The notes: a model not told the origin generated them from the sequence alone. A DNA stretch of 64,000 bases from Candidatus Woesearchaeota archaeon (GCA_030651135.1 JAUSCS010000006.1:256851-320850); one strand, 5' to 3'. Counted from the first letter of the stretch, positions 37,901-42,810 are shown. Program-made: numbers and translations.

Positions 37901-38403
37901 TCTATCTTGAGGTTCTTGAGGATTACAAAAAACTTTCTGTTGATAAAAAGAAAGGCATTTACAATCATATAAACAAACTATATAAAAAATTAAGAGAAAC
38001 AGCAAGGCTTGAAAAATATGTTAAAAGCGCATTAAAGACAATTCTTGGCAAGGGAATTGCAATTGCCCAGTTAAAAGAATCGCTGGAAAGAAAAGGATGG
38101 AATAAAGACGTAATTAATGCAGCGCTAATAACAGCAACTCAAGAAGTCTATAAAGAAGAAATAAGGAACGTAAGAGATAAGATTGAGGCTGCAAAGAAAG
38201 AATACTGCAAGCCAATATATCTGAATATCATTGATGTTTATGCTTACTTGAGCTTGGGCAATGTTCTTGATGCAAAGAAACTGTATCTGGAAACTTTGCA
38301 GCTTTATGCAAAATCTCCATCTTATGTCAAATTGGAAGTTTACAATGACCTGCAGAAGCTCTATCGCCTGCTGTTCAAAAGAGGACCTGGAAATGCCAAA
38401 TAA
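22951..38403 (+). CDS. Giant 5150-residue modular surface protein with lipase-like domain
   Basis: One uninterrupted ORF of 15.4 kb. Order: charged cytoplasmic N-terminus; membrane span 36-60; cadherin/Ig-like DADNDT segments near 174 and 326; LamG-type domains near 628-850, 904-1128, 1747-1970, 2424-2647 and 2744-2960; five FG-GAP-like repeats (1311-1580); eight PQQ-type propeller repeats (about 2057-2370); a second set of about eight (about 3138-3448); six NHL-like repeats (about 3597-3930); a Myxo-type CGDGxxEGxEECDDGN motif near 4081; a poly-Gly then Pro-rich linker; and an alpha/beta hydrolase (HGFERSP, AHSLGG with Ser4503, NDGLITVES, a late His). Cysteine pairs, three spans near 4733-4820, a Lys/Glu coiled coil (about 4870-4960) and a helical C-terminus end it. 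The outer part is dense in N-glycosylation sequons. Likely roles are adhesion, cell contact or lipid attack; unproven. Confidence 0.9.
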   Translation: MFELKKKKEGELEDLVSKEHHKIEYESNYEKRKKEYEPGVIVALLFVIATIFLFRAAYTGLFIYGETGYSQELNLTFNETTTYNLMLNASPLSLKLSGAVIGNGYARVYLLNNGIKKLIMDSSQLETSYNLITAYAVAEEFFNLSSNETNVLENITNLTETTNQTETIENITINHAPEWISGVDSFIVTGNLTINLSRYFIDADNDTISYIVSEPENILILKEFEMITIVPEPNIAGNRIMKIFASDLKNTTEKEVTLVINTTREIAEIPSANVTVPVKVFDSICTDTCFLTDVGRNITLLIEITNATLNLTKLDYTAKPENISTNNPPQCSLIPNLNISKNQLLTIWLDKYCSDADNDTLSYDVALSSKEVDTMITKDMVTFIPRKNFVGTTFISFAVNDSKNVTFTNIIVINATGNITEKKKNATINLKNKKKEKAGSYSLINNSDETFDLEISSLPEFGALEKKKESRINIKKIKELKDADVLIDTIEDRGIGTDVFAINETLDFESAEITLAKNSDVNAVFYCADFDFETLSCSNWQKTDIPFVDNGNSITFTVYSFTAYAGGYYQNITGSKTWTTESDFNSGTRYNTTTNATNLLKLESDNSTINVSMPTSRELGVSSNTVLLMHFNNDSAVGERYNNSNGSIVYDYSGLGNNGTMYGGISGPNFTTSGKFGGALSFDGVDDYIATNSFALSSSDNTTTISLWLYISSSSVIYPTLIGDAAQSGITGFIWSYYTGSNSITWQYANGTAYKESTSGSNLTTYNQWNFITIVADYNNRNIKFYRNGLLFTNNTINETMLYPTANRVKYIGSYSSTPTDYYAYNGTIDELAIYNRSLNASEILENYKKGLFHYPSGTWNATYDGGTNATWSKISWTEDLDYGEELPGNQAISGGANMRGNVLLMHFNNDSAVGESYKAIDNNGTLVYDYNNALNNGTAMGNITWNATGGKFGGAFVFDGRDDYINISNSSSLKKLDAYNSSFSVEFWMKSSNPGSNQRIISKWNGTTADPYPIMIGNNASTIWACIYDKTNNPCVYSNNIWDGGWHYVSFVIDNATDQIYVYTDGNLISNVTNNVTAFTNNSLPLFIGNGPPNFNASFNGTIDELAIYNRSLSAAEILDHYKRGVLDLKARTRTSGDKVTWSSWSAWNGTNHSIVSPNGRYIEVQVNLSTQDANYTPLLYDLTVNISSMPTNSSLTIWDFGDSEGGSLTINTNQKMRFFANYTNTDAGGSINGSTVNCSYSDNSTGSWSTQANMSFNTTSLLYEYNKTFPSAGTFAFNVTCYGSVSGHADLSAVDSFTIKNPPTFQGNLDLNNDGYLDIVFSNQYNGSSYNINSTIYYGSANGFNVSNKTDLPTSGAFGNSIADLNNDGYLDIIFSNSYNGTTQNINSTIYYGSASGFNVSNKTDLPTSRAWGVSVADLNNDGYLDIIFSNSYNGTIYNINSTIYYGSANGFDVSNKTDLPTSRAAGASVADLNNDGYLDIIFSNSYNDSTYNINSTIYYGSANGFNVSNKTDLPTSRAAGVSVADLNNDGYLDIVFSNQYNGSSYNINSTIYYGSANGFNVSNKTDLPTSGGWGNSIAIGKARGANTAFGTTLGATLVLDFRLNKNTNLTDFIDLDVFFNDKDGDSLNITAVGNNSNVQVIINSTTHKLSLIPAVNWYGTVANVSFVASDGVSNVSSNNFSIIVLGAGDVTAPSINFTQPPTPPNGTTTTNTSVQINISVWNASDLSDFTWNWNGSNYTFYNDSLVLMFNFDNVSAIGENATYAVDVSKYGNNGTINGSIWNCTGARYGCALQFNGVNNSVRVSNPTTLDLDNFTLEAWIKPFTYNNAYNDIIYRQNATGGPYYVLMVLNSGAVSCRYRNITGNLTNLVSTTILSLNTWYHVACTRNSSNTSLYINSILEAQNSSVQGALTNNNANLSIGASPIGSGEEFNGTIDEVRIWNRSLSAAEIQQHYYSNLNKYDTDKWAFYTNQNNLTTGTYTYQGFAKDTSGNQNSTEVRILTVNPAPGLSSDSGPDEWRMFHRFLNHTAYINSSFTTGANANFAAFTTNGGFSQSSPAVANGYVYVGSIDDNIYQLNASDVSQKIANYSTGIDVYSSPAVANGYVYVGSWWPSAPDVLQLNASNISQLIASYGTGDRITYSSPAVANGYVYIGSRSNSVYQFNASNVSQLIASYTTGGDVDSSPAVANGYVYIGSYDGNVYQLNASNISQKIANFSVNATTSSPAVANGYVYVGSSTDNKTYQLNASNISIFVASYTTNGPVASSPAVANGYVYIGSYDDKLYQLNASNISLLIATYTTGDDIRVSAAVTDNYVFIGSYDNKIYQLNASNVSQLIASYATGGDIDSSPVIANGYLYVGSADGKLYQFSSLDSIIPSIAFVSPTPANATTTTNTSVQINISITNAPDLNEFKWSWNSTYYTFYNDSLVLMFNFDNVSAIGENASYAVDVSKYGNNGTFQGAGEPAWNCTDAKYGCALQFDGSNDKIIDTTTNGLNVINMTVAAWIKPDVVGTNDMVVDVDNAAGNDGWGLRLTVFGIYDGTNSHGVGVPAGNITANKWNYFVGTYDGSTIRVYVDGIEINSTNDSFTPGYTGATPQLTIGAMYDTATPGNYYAERYFDGIIDEVRIWNRSLSTAEIQQHYYSNLYKYDNSSWAFYTNQSNLTTQSYTYSGCVKDTSGNQNCTDTRYLNVDVTYPSINFTQPPTPPNGTTTTNRSVQINISITNASDLSEFKWNWNGTNYTFYNDSLVLMFNFDNVSAIGENATYAVDVSKYGNNGTLTNGATWNASGRYGSALSFDGVNDFVNFTTFNSMSTGTAGRTMCAWVNRAGSGTRQGGISFDGIAFYGKQVIGQAMFISAADTTIHVGGFSDDVSISTTWTLGAWRHICLTYDGTNARIYDNGALINTTAKTWSLVNSEGLIGFLPTQGYWNGTIDEVRIWNRSMSAVEIKQHYYSNLYKYDNSSWAFYTNQTNLTKGNYTYSGCAKDTSGNENCTETRILTIANVAPTAANITTNNTLPITNDLVTFNATWADDTALSGYVFSSNFNGTWANETFISFGGIVNYSNYSKQVPSTYGEYQWRIYANNSDGTWNDTGIQYITVVSNSSEWPMFHHNILHTGYTSSAGPTTNNTRWIFITRGSAQSSPAIVNEIVYIGSNDNRTYALNASTGVHIWNFSTKNSVISSPAVANGIVYVGSNDNRTYALNASTGAHIWNFSTNDSIDSSPTITNGILYIGSRDKKVYALNASTGAHVWNFTTGNTIIYSSPTIAKGILYIGSNDGKTYALNASTGVHIWNFSPSSTGVISTTTVFNNIVYTASNNLYALNASTGAHIWNYSAASGSIDSSPAIANGIVYLGDLSNILHMVNATNGASIRNVTVADMIDYSSPAIAGNVVYFGDISGKFYAINTSNGVHVWNYTSGNQQIISSPAIANGVVYVGADNGIVYAFGSNRAPTATNIILNSTDPLNRTNGTLSGFWTFSDQDYNDTQQNNETKWYNNSIEIVAFRNLTTIGRNATKGQNWTFSVRVYDGEAWSSWVNSSGMTIANTISTTTNVTIYPTTTYKNSTLNCSVVYNDTDNDKGTVYFSWYKNGLKQNSYTTSLIAGNGTAGYQEGTGSNAMFEWPADLAIDSARNIIYLTDYSNFRIRKIDLTTNTTSLVAGNGTEGYAEGTVSNAMFYDPVGIALYNDILFVGEYGGHRIRKINITSNTTSLIAGNGTAGYAEGIGSSAMFNSPGGITINQNGTYLYVAEYTNNRIRRIDLTTNATSTIAGNGTAGYAEGTGGNAMFNGPYAVTLSSSENYLYVTDHGNNRVRRIDLTTNTTSLVSGNGTAGYAEGASSSTMFRNPEQMSFDSTGNTLFVSEIVGHRIRKINITSNTTSLVAGNGTADYAEGTFINAMFRSVEDLVLSPDGTKLYVADGGNYRIRAINLQNVYDATVPNVTSGSTVWTNVFVSSSALTKNDNWTCSAIAYDGSVFSNWINSSSVMINNSAPILNSSILAQSWSEGGSVTINLSLYFTDIDNDDLNYSSTTPSDISVSIDQTTNIAALTAIGSWYGENFITFNATDSSLNATSNNVTLTVSNIIRCGDGNKEGSEECDDGNAVSGDGCSASCATEGGGGGGGGGGGGEVIPPVKPPQPPPEQPPELPLEIPPEQPPQVEFPATITAPQTITIAGISSTINTVPCFNYTENKTLALKQTNITKAMKIPKGYSVLINPFSPDCAKGSLTLTFNIPNNYIDIAALKCRGDECSPAIIEEITKLKCGGKIVNEFRRNTTYLEPLLMPVNITKTDILIQYGKDTIESGKYKIKFLNEINQKVILEMPSEAVKEPENANLKIIGTPLIVKFENKTAINAVITLPYILDKSIENDSIAIYIKTNETWAYIGGDINYEENKITATISNLEEFLDKNNQTTMAVMGIICLYCEKSELTKVYDPGSREAVILIHGFERSPERFSEIINDISLTRQPWQTWTLGYSSSKTIAENGKEFADLLELNVNAYDNIYFVAHSLGGLITQEAIYYGHLRNYSFVNKVRKAVLIASPNKGSISEGVYRSLYNFLMNSKTAELFNIKGAVVEELVHGKLIPEVPGIEYKVIAGTKSYGFIKITQSNDGLITVESAQTVGGKMINNSCENYWAINVTHTDILDNIESRQIIERIIAEEVAEVIGSGKSLLGSNQYIELSIPDCSYEDTYVIVGKEIKEETLPDITGCSCGNGYCGLDETAANCPQDCAKIISKENIELIALIALAVVLLMSLMAALTALYKKIRRHKIGKPLKYTLLTLITAGAAIYLAKSYFVDNKYQFLGNAAAMILALGVFFILFFFSSKIFNLILRYARIRQIKIPIKAKPKLQHKLLPDFKNLIKVLHENLAIWLRNYENKRKLSMALKEKKLQKLNTRKELEEKKKSEEQERLRILKEQERIRQLAEKERLKKLEEERKRRELEEKERLRTLKEIEQQRVLEDLKKLKTIKTKVSDANILIKENVNKAKQLYLEVLEDYKKLSVDKKKGIYNHINKLYKKLRETARLEKYVKSALKTILGKGIAIAQLKESLERKGWNKDVINAALITATQEVYKEEIRNVRDKIEAAKKEYCKPIYLNIIDVYAYLSLGNVLDAKKLYLETLQLYAKSPSYVKLEVYNDLQKLYRLLFKRGPGNAK
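26881..27690 (+). repeat. Five 162-bp tandem repeats encoding FG-GAP/VCBS-like blades
   Basis: The unit D-LNNDGYLDI(V/I)FSN...NINSTIYYGSANGFNVSNKTDLPTS starts at 26881, 27043, 27205, 27367 and 27529, exactly 162 bp apart. The copies are nearly identical at DNA level, much closer than the protein fold requires, indicating recent duplication or gene conversion. Each carries an Asp/Asn calcium-type loop (LNNDGYLD) as in integrin-like propellers. Confidence 0.9.
29110..30060 (+). repeat. Eight-blade PQQ-type propeller repeats, set 1
   Basis: Eight units of about 120 bp encode SSPAVANGYVY(V/I)GS...YQLNASN(V/I)SQ(L/K)IA(S/N)YTTG. Seven are closely related; the seventh (VSAAVTDNYVFIGS) and eighth (SSPVIANGYLYVGS) are divergent. 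Eight copies fit a closed beta-propeller. The A-x-D/N-G-Y-V-Y-V-G-S pattern is that of PQQ/YncE-type repeats, without any sign of a bound cofactor. Confidence 0.85.
32364..33290 (+). repeat. PQQ-type propeller repeats, set 2
   Basis: About eight units of 110-125 bp encode SSPA(V/I)ANG(I/V)VY(V/I)GS(N)D(N)...YALNASTGAHIWNFST. The YALNASTGxxxWNF pattern is the classic PQQ/pyrrolo-quinoline-type repeat with the Trp that docks blades. Set 2 is a different subtype from set 1 (YQLNASNVSQLIASY), so the two propellers were acquired or expanded separately. Confidence 0.8.
33735..34735 (+). repeat. Six NHL-like repeats of about 165 bp
   Basis: Six units begin T(T)S(L/T)(I/V)(A/S)GNGTAGY(A/Q)EG and contain a NAMF..P.(G/D)(I/L)A..... 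block and a Y(V/L)(A/T)(D/E)xxNxRIR(K/R)I closing segment, the NHL-type blade signature. Starts lie near 33737, 33905, 34067, 34235, 34403 and 34571. They probably form one six-bladed propeller. Confidence 0.8.
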
Positions 38404-38623
38404 ACCAATAAAAACAGAGGAAAGAATAGCCAAAGTAGGCATACCAGTCTCCATATTGAAGGACAGGAAATTAAGCGCTTTAGAAGCAATAAGCGAATAT
38501 TTGAAAGAAAGCCTTAATATGAATTACCATGAAATTGCTGTTTTGATGAACAGGGATGACAGGACAATCTGGACTGTTTATAACAGGGCAAAGAAAAAAA
38601 GAAATGCATTAGCCAATAATTGA
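38393..38623 (+). CDS. Small HTH protein, downstream paralogue flanking the giant gene
   Basis: A 76-residue protein (MPNKPIKTEERIAKVG...). The start chosen is ATG 38393, within the last 11 bp of the giant ORF; an in-frame extension to 38261 merely reads through the giant gene. The segment LSALEAISEYLKESLNMNYHEIAVLMNRDDRTIWTVYNRAKKKR aligns without gaps to that of the protein at 22674-22958, so both come from one duplication. Coupled translation with the giant gene suggests feedback or a structural association. Both lack any catalytic motif. Confidence 0.75.
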   Translation: MPNKPIKTEERIAKVGIPVSILKDRKLSALEAISEYLKESLNMNYHEIAVLMNRDDRTIWTVYNRAKKKRNALANN

Positions 38624-38866
38624 GCTCTCACGAGATATGTATTCTGATCTTGATATCTGGTCGTTGATGTATTGTATCTGCAAATCTTTTAATGGATCGC
38701 CTGTAGCAGCAGTTTTGCAGATTTCAGTTGGCTGCGCTGGCTGCAGCTCTGTTGATATGCTTTGTATGTAATTCTTGCCAAGGCTCATGACAATTGCTCC
38801 AAGGGCTATTGCAAAAGCTATCAATAAAACAGTCGCTATCAATGGTGACAAAGCTCGCTTGTTCAT
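38609..38866 (-). CDS. Type IV pilin-like protein (class III signal peptide)
   Basis: An 85-residue protein beginning MNKRALSPLIATVLLIAFAIALGAIVMSLG. This is the archaeal pilin signature: a short basic leader, then a hydrophobic helix with SPLIATVLLIA that a prepilin peptidase (PibD/FlaK type) would expose for pilus assembly. The globular part is short with one cysteine. It ends within the downstream HTH gene (14-bp tail overlap). It is the last gene of a three-gene leftward operon with two paralogous membrane proteins. It may form a short pilus, or anchor another surface assembly. Confidence 0.85.
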   Translation of the reverse strand: MNKRALSPLIATVLLIAFAIALGAIVMSLGKNYIQSISTELQPAQPTEICKTAATGDPLKDLQIQYINDQISRSEYISRESSIIG

Positions 38867-39168
38867 TTTTTAAGCCCTTTGACATATTCTTTCTGCAAAA
38901 GAACCATGTAGATGAAAAGAGCAATCATTACCATCTCAAAAATTGGGAAGATAAAAGACGGAAAAGAAATAATTTCAAAAGACCTTAAAACAGTCATAAT
39001 CTCTTCCACAACGAATATGAGAACAACTATAAACAGCAGTTGCCAGGGCTTTTGAAAAATAAGCTTATTCGGTATTCTAAGTAAATTATAAAACAAAATA
39101 AGCAATATTATGACAAATGCCAAATTATAAAGCGGCGCCACCATTGCGATTGATTCGTATATTGCCAT
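38863..39168 (-). CDS. Three-span membrane protein (paralogue A)
   Basis: A 101-residue hydrophobic protein with three spans (about 12-32, 42-60 and 72-92). The central segment WQLLFIVVLIFVVEEIMTVLRSFEI matches RPLIIVLILFAVEEILGALRSFGI of the neighbouring gene, with a conserved VEEI..LRSF motif, so the two are duplicates. No family was recognised. It overlaps the pilin gene start (ATG/TGA) and lies 1 nt after the paralogue; the three genes form one transcription unit. It may act as a platform or assembly partner for the pilin (inference). Confidence 0.7.
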   Translation of the reverse strand: MAIYESIAMVAPLYNLAFVIILLILFYNLLRIPNKLIFQKPWQLLFIVVLIFVVEEIMTVLRSFEIISFPSFIFPIFEMVMIALFIYMVLLQKEYVKGLKK

Positions 39169-39169
39169 T

Positions 39170-39469
39170 TTAGACCTTTGTTGTGTATTTGCTTACAATT
39201 ATCTGCTGCGTTAAAGCATAAATCAAAAATCCGAGCATTAAAGATGGAACAACATGAGTTAAGTGCGGAGTTGAATAAATACCAAAAGACCTTAATGCGC
39301 CCAAGATTTCTTCAACTGCAAACAGGATCAAAACTATTATCAAAGGCCGCCATGCCCTTAAATGCTTCTTGGCTCCAGAAACCTTGAAAAGCGTGATTGC
39401 CGTCAAGCCCGCAACAAGTATCAAGAAGACATTTGCAATCTGCAATACTCCTTCGGCATATCCTATCAT
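39170..39469 (-). CDS. Three-span membrane protein (paralogue B)
   Basis: A 99-residue protein that heads the pilin operon. It has three spans (about 9-28, 42-62 and 73-92) with the same VEEILGALRSF core as its neighbour. A Shine-Dalgarno gaggtg (about 39474-39479 reverse) precedes the ATG at 39469. A TATA-like element (tatttaaatatata, 39500-39515 reverse) lies 30-45 bp upstream. Pairs of such proteins encoded next to a pilin could form a heteromeric base; that is inference. Confidence 0.7.
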   Translation of the reverse strand: MIGYAEGVLQIANVFLILVAGLTAITLFKVSGAKKHLRAWRPLIIVLILFAVEEILGALRSFGIYSTPHLTHVVPSLMLGFLIYALTQQIIVSKYTTKV

Positions 39470-39517
39470 CTATTCACCTCTTTTCAATATCGCCTCACTC
39501 TATATATTTAAATATTG

Positions 39518-40348
39518 CTATTTTAAGATTTCAAAATCTACACAAACCCTGAACTCCCTCGGCTTGTACTGCCCGCATTTAACAATATTGATTATCTTGC
39601 AGGACCTTTTTAATTTTTTACAAACATTATCGAGCTTTTCAATGCCTTTCTCAAACTCGTTTTCATTCAAAAAATCATAAAAATGGATTATTGTTCCCTT
39701 TTTTGCTGCAGACAGCGCAAGCTCAAGAAAATTCTCTGCTCCTTTTGGCAGCGGCATTAAAATCCTGTCAAATTTTTTATTCAGATTTGGAACAATCTTT
39801 TTAGCATCGCCTTTGAAGAGCTTTATGTTTTTTACCTTATTCAATAAAATATTCTCCTGCTGGTATTCGCAGGCAATCGGGTTTATCTCTATTGAATAAA
39901 TTTCTTTTGGCTTTGAATTTTTCGATATAACAATCGGGTATGGCCCAACACCCGAAAACATTGCCAGAATAATTTCATTTTCCTTAATTTGCTTTGCTAT
40001 TCTCAGCCTTTCATTGCTTAATCTTGGAGAGAAATAGCATTTTTCAGCATCAAGCCTGAACATGCAACCACTTTCCCTGTGATCAGTTGTTTTTCTTTTT
40101 TCTCCTGCGATGATCTTTAAAGTCGGAGTTCTGTACCTCCCAGAGTATTTCTTTGTTTTCTTACAGATAACGTTTATGTTTTTAAATAGCTGTAATAAAG
40201 TTTCTCCTATCAGCTTTTCTTTTTTGCTTAGTTCAGAAGGGAGATCAGCGAAAATCAAGATATCGCCGACTACGTCGAATGATGAAGGCAGCAAAGCCAG
40301 CTGCTTTTTTGTCAGCTTGTTTTTCAGCAGTTCTTTCAGCGCAGTCAT
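39518..40348 (-). CDS. tRNA (guanine37-N1)-methyltransferase Trm5-type
   Basis: A 276-residue class I methyltransferase. An N-terminal domain (SSFDVVGDILIFADLPSEL) is followed by the SAM-binding motif AMFSGVGPYPI (residues about 125-135), an acidic loop (IEINPIACEY), the GDA motif and the catalytic-site LMPLPKGAENF, the Trm5-type NxPxxA region with Met at the first position. It ends with the KCGQYKPREFRVCVDFEI segment. Trm5 makes m1G37 to prevent frameshifting. It is shorter than canonical Trm5 and has LMPLP where NLPxxA is usual; it might alternatively be a Taw22-like enzyme for wyosine. Confidence 0.85.
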   Translation of the reverse strand: MTALKELLKNKLTKKQLALLPSSFDVVGDILIFADLPSELSKKEKLIGETLLQLFKNINVICKKTKKYSGRYRTPTLKIIAGEKRKTTDHRESGCMFRLDAEKCYFSPRLSNERLRIAKQIKENEIILAMFSGVGPYPIVISKNSKPKEIYSIEINPIACEYQQENILLNKVKNIKLFKGDAKKIVPNLNKKFDRILMPLPKGAENFLELALSAAKKGTIIHFYDFLNENEFEKGIEKLDNVCKKLKRSCKIINIVKCGQYKPREFRVCVDFEILK

Positions 40349-40388
40349 TTTTGTTTTTTACCAAAAGCAAACATCTAAAAAAACAACG

Positions 40389-40438
40389 CGTTTATATAAA
40401 GGTATCTGAGAGGTAGAATTAAAAAGATTTATATACTT
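40389..40438. promoter_or_regulatory. Divergent TATA boxes between trm5 and the LamG lipoprotein
   Basis: Leftward: ctttatataaac (reverse strand, about 40391-40402), some 40-50 bp from the trm5 ATG at 40348. Rightward: gatttatatactt (40428-40440), about 22-33 bp upstream of the lipoprotein ATG at 40461. Confidence 0.6.
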
Positions 40439-40460
40439 ATTGTCGGAATAATGGCACATT

Positions 40461-42755
40461 ATGCAAAAAAGAGATATTATATTTGTTATTTTGGCTATGA
40501 TTGTGCTATTTCTCACTGGCTGTGGAAAAACAGGACAAGCCGCATTTTTTGGGACAGAAACTGACAGCAGCCTGGTTTTGTATCTGCCGTTTGATGAGGG
40601 CTCTGGTTTAATTACCAAAGATTTATCAGGCCATGGTAGGAATGGAACATTGGCTGGCGAGGGATGGTTTGAGGGCAAGTATGGGGTGGCAGTTGATTTC
40701 AACACAGCACGAAAAGTAGATGTCGGCAGCTTCAGCTTCTTAGCTGAAAACCAGCCGTTTAGCATAGCGGCATGGGTGAATCCTTCATATTATCCTCCTT
40801 CTGGCAATGTGTGGCGCATTGCTTCGCGAATGTATGATTATGGCGATAAGCTTGGCGATTGGTCGTTTAATCTGGAAAGCACAGGCCAAATAGCATGGGC
40901 AATAAGAGACACGACTAACAGCTATTGGCACTATTTAAGGTCAAATTCTGTAATGTCATCAAACACCTGGTCGTATTTTATTGGCGTGTTTAATGGTACG
41001 CACATGATTCTTTATACAAATGGTGCGCTTGATGCAATTGTGGGAGCGAATCACGGAAATGATTTTAGTAACACCAATAATGTGGTGGTGGGGAATATTC
41101 ATTACGAGCCTTATGAAAGGTATTTTAGGGGCCTAATTGACGAAGTCCGCATCTACAACAAGGCGTTATCAACATCAGAAATCCAACAGTTGTATGGCGC
41201 TGCTAATATAACGCCAGAAAAAACCGTTAATGTATCAACAAATGCATCACAAAATGCAACCAATATAACCTGCACAGACTCTGATGGCGGTTTGAATTAT
41301 TATGTTAAGGGAACTCTGACTATTTCAAACAACTCCGGTTATTTAACAGATTCTTGTCAATTGAAAGATAATTCTTATGTTTCTACTAATCAGTGCAGCG
41401 GTTCTAATTGCTATTTAGAGGAAGCTTTTTGCGATTCAACTTCTAAGTCTTACAGGACTTTCCCAGCAGATTATTATAATTGCCCGAATGGTTGCCAAGA
41501 TGGGGCTTGTTTACTTGGAAATGTTGAATTAATTGGGCAAAAATTGTATTCTCCTGATCTCGTGAATGTTGAGTTTAAGGTAGATATGTATAGTTACCCT
41601 CCTGTTGAAACTACACTCCCCACAGCAGGTTATAGGGGTTATTATGACGTGTATACGGAAACTTACGAAGACTACTCAACAAATCCATATAGAACAGAAT
41701 GGACTAGTTCAGGCAGATTCTATAAAAATGATACATATCCTCAAACTAAAAATATAACTTCCGGTTATTATAATGGTAGTTTATATGGTCCTGCAATAAG
41801 ACAGGGTAAGCATTACAGATTTGATTTTTATTTCCAAGAAACCCCGTGGGGATCATATAATTATTCAAAGTTTTTTATAAAAACCATAGAATTTGACACA
41901 GCAAACATAACGTGCACAGATTCTGATGGCGGAATGAATTATTATGTAAGGGGATTTGTAAATGGAATCTGGAGTGATGGAGATTTTGCAAATAATCAAT
42001 CAGATGTTTGTGGCGGAACTATACTTAATGAATATTATTGTAATAAAAATATATCAAATTATGTTTTAACCAGCGTTTATACCTGCACAAACGGCTGTTC
42101 AGATGGAGCCTGCATTAATGCAACACCAGCAATAAAATGCAAAGACTCTGATGGCGGCAAGGATTATTATGTTACAGGAAATGTTACTCAAAGTGGGCAA
42201 ACCTATCAAGATGCATGCATCAATCCTACTAGATTAAGGGAGGGTTATTGCCAGAATGACAGTTACACCGTTGCAGTATATGGCTGTCCAAATGGCTGCG
42301 GAAATGGCGCTTGCCTAACAGTTAAGAGGACAGTTAATTGCACGACTACATCGATAATTGGCGATGCAAATGGCGACAGAACAATAACACCTGGAGATGC
42401 TTTGCTTATAACAAATATTGTGCAGGGAATTGAGGCAGCGCCGTTCAATAAATGCTGCGTTGATGTTGACAACAATGGAGTGATCAGCCAGAATGACAGC
42501 GTGATGGCATTCAATTATTATCTTAAGCAGGCGCCATACGGAAATGCAGGTAAAAAATGCTATGAAGTAACGCAAGGGAGATCGTTATTGGCAAAGACGG
42601 GCAAAGCCTTTGGATTTGATGAAACAGCCTCTTCAGGAGCATTTGGCTTGATATTGCTTGTCATTATCTTGGTTACGATTTATCTTTTGATTAAGACCGA
42701 AAGAAATAAATTGAAAAAGGAAATAAAAGGACAGAGAAAACAAGAACCAAAATAA
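40461..42755 (+). CDS. Lipoprotein with LamG, DSDGG and dockerin-like domains
   Basis: A 764-residue surface protein. The lipobox LTGC is near residue 19-22. A LamG/ConA domain (about 35-245; LVLYLPFDEG..DEVRIYNKALSTSEIQQLY) is followed by three Cys-rich CxDSDGGxxYYVxG units (near 270, 488 and 560), each ending CxNGCxDGAC. A dockerin-like pair of Asp-rich loops (GDANGDRTITPGDALLI; VDVDNNGVISQNDSVM) is near 640-690. A C-terminal membrane span (FGLILLVIILVTIYLLI) with a basic tail closes it, so both ends may be membrane-held. It shares domains with the next two genes and a near-identical LamG tail with the giant gene. Confidence 0.85.
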   Translation: MQKRDIIFVILAMIVLFLTGCGKTGQAAFFGTETDSSLVLYLPFDEGSGLITKDLSGHGRNGTLAGEGWFEGKYGVAVDFNTARKVDVGSFSFLAENQPFSIAAWVNPSYYPPSGNVWRIASRMYDYGDKLGDWSFNLESTGQIAWAIRDTTNSYWHYLRSNSVMSSNTWSYFIGVFNGTHMILYTNGALDAIVGANHGNDFSNTNNVVVGNIHYEPYERYFRGLIDEVRIYNKALSTSEIQQLYGAANITPEKTVNVSTNASQNATNITCTDSDGGLNYYVKGTLTISNNSGYLTDSCQLKDNSYVSTNQCSGSNCYLEEAFCDSTSKSYRTFPADYYNCPNGCQDGACLLGNVELIGQKLYSPDLVNVEFKVDMYSYPPVETTLPTAGYRGYYDVYTETYEDYSTNPYRTEWTSSGRFYKNDTYPQTKNITSGYYNGSLYGPAIRQGKHYRFDFYFQETPWGSYNYSKFFIKTIEFDTANITCTDSDGGMNYYVRGFVNGIWSDGDFANNQSDVCGGTILNEYYCNKNISNYVLTSVYTCTNGCSDGACINATPAIKCKDSDGGKDYYVTGNVTQSGQTYQDACINPTRLREGYCQNDSYTVAVYGCPNGCGNGACLTVKRTVNCTTTSIIGDANGDRTITPGDALLITNIVQGIEAAPFNKCCVDVDNNGVISQNDSVMAFNYYLKQAPYGNAGKKCYEVTQGRSLLAKTGKAFGFDETASSGAFGLILLVIILVTIYLLIKTERNKLKKEIKGQRKQEPK

Positions 42756-42810
42756 ATTTAAAACACATAGAATAATAAAAAAAGAAAAAATCGAAATCGG
42801 AGGCGACAAA

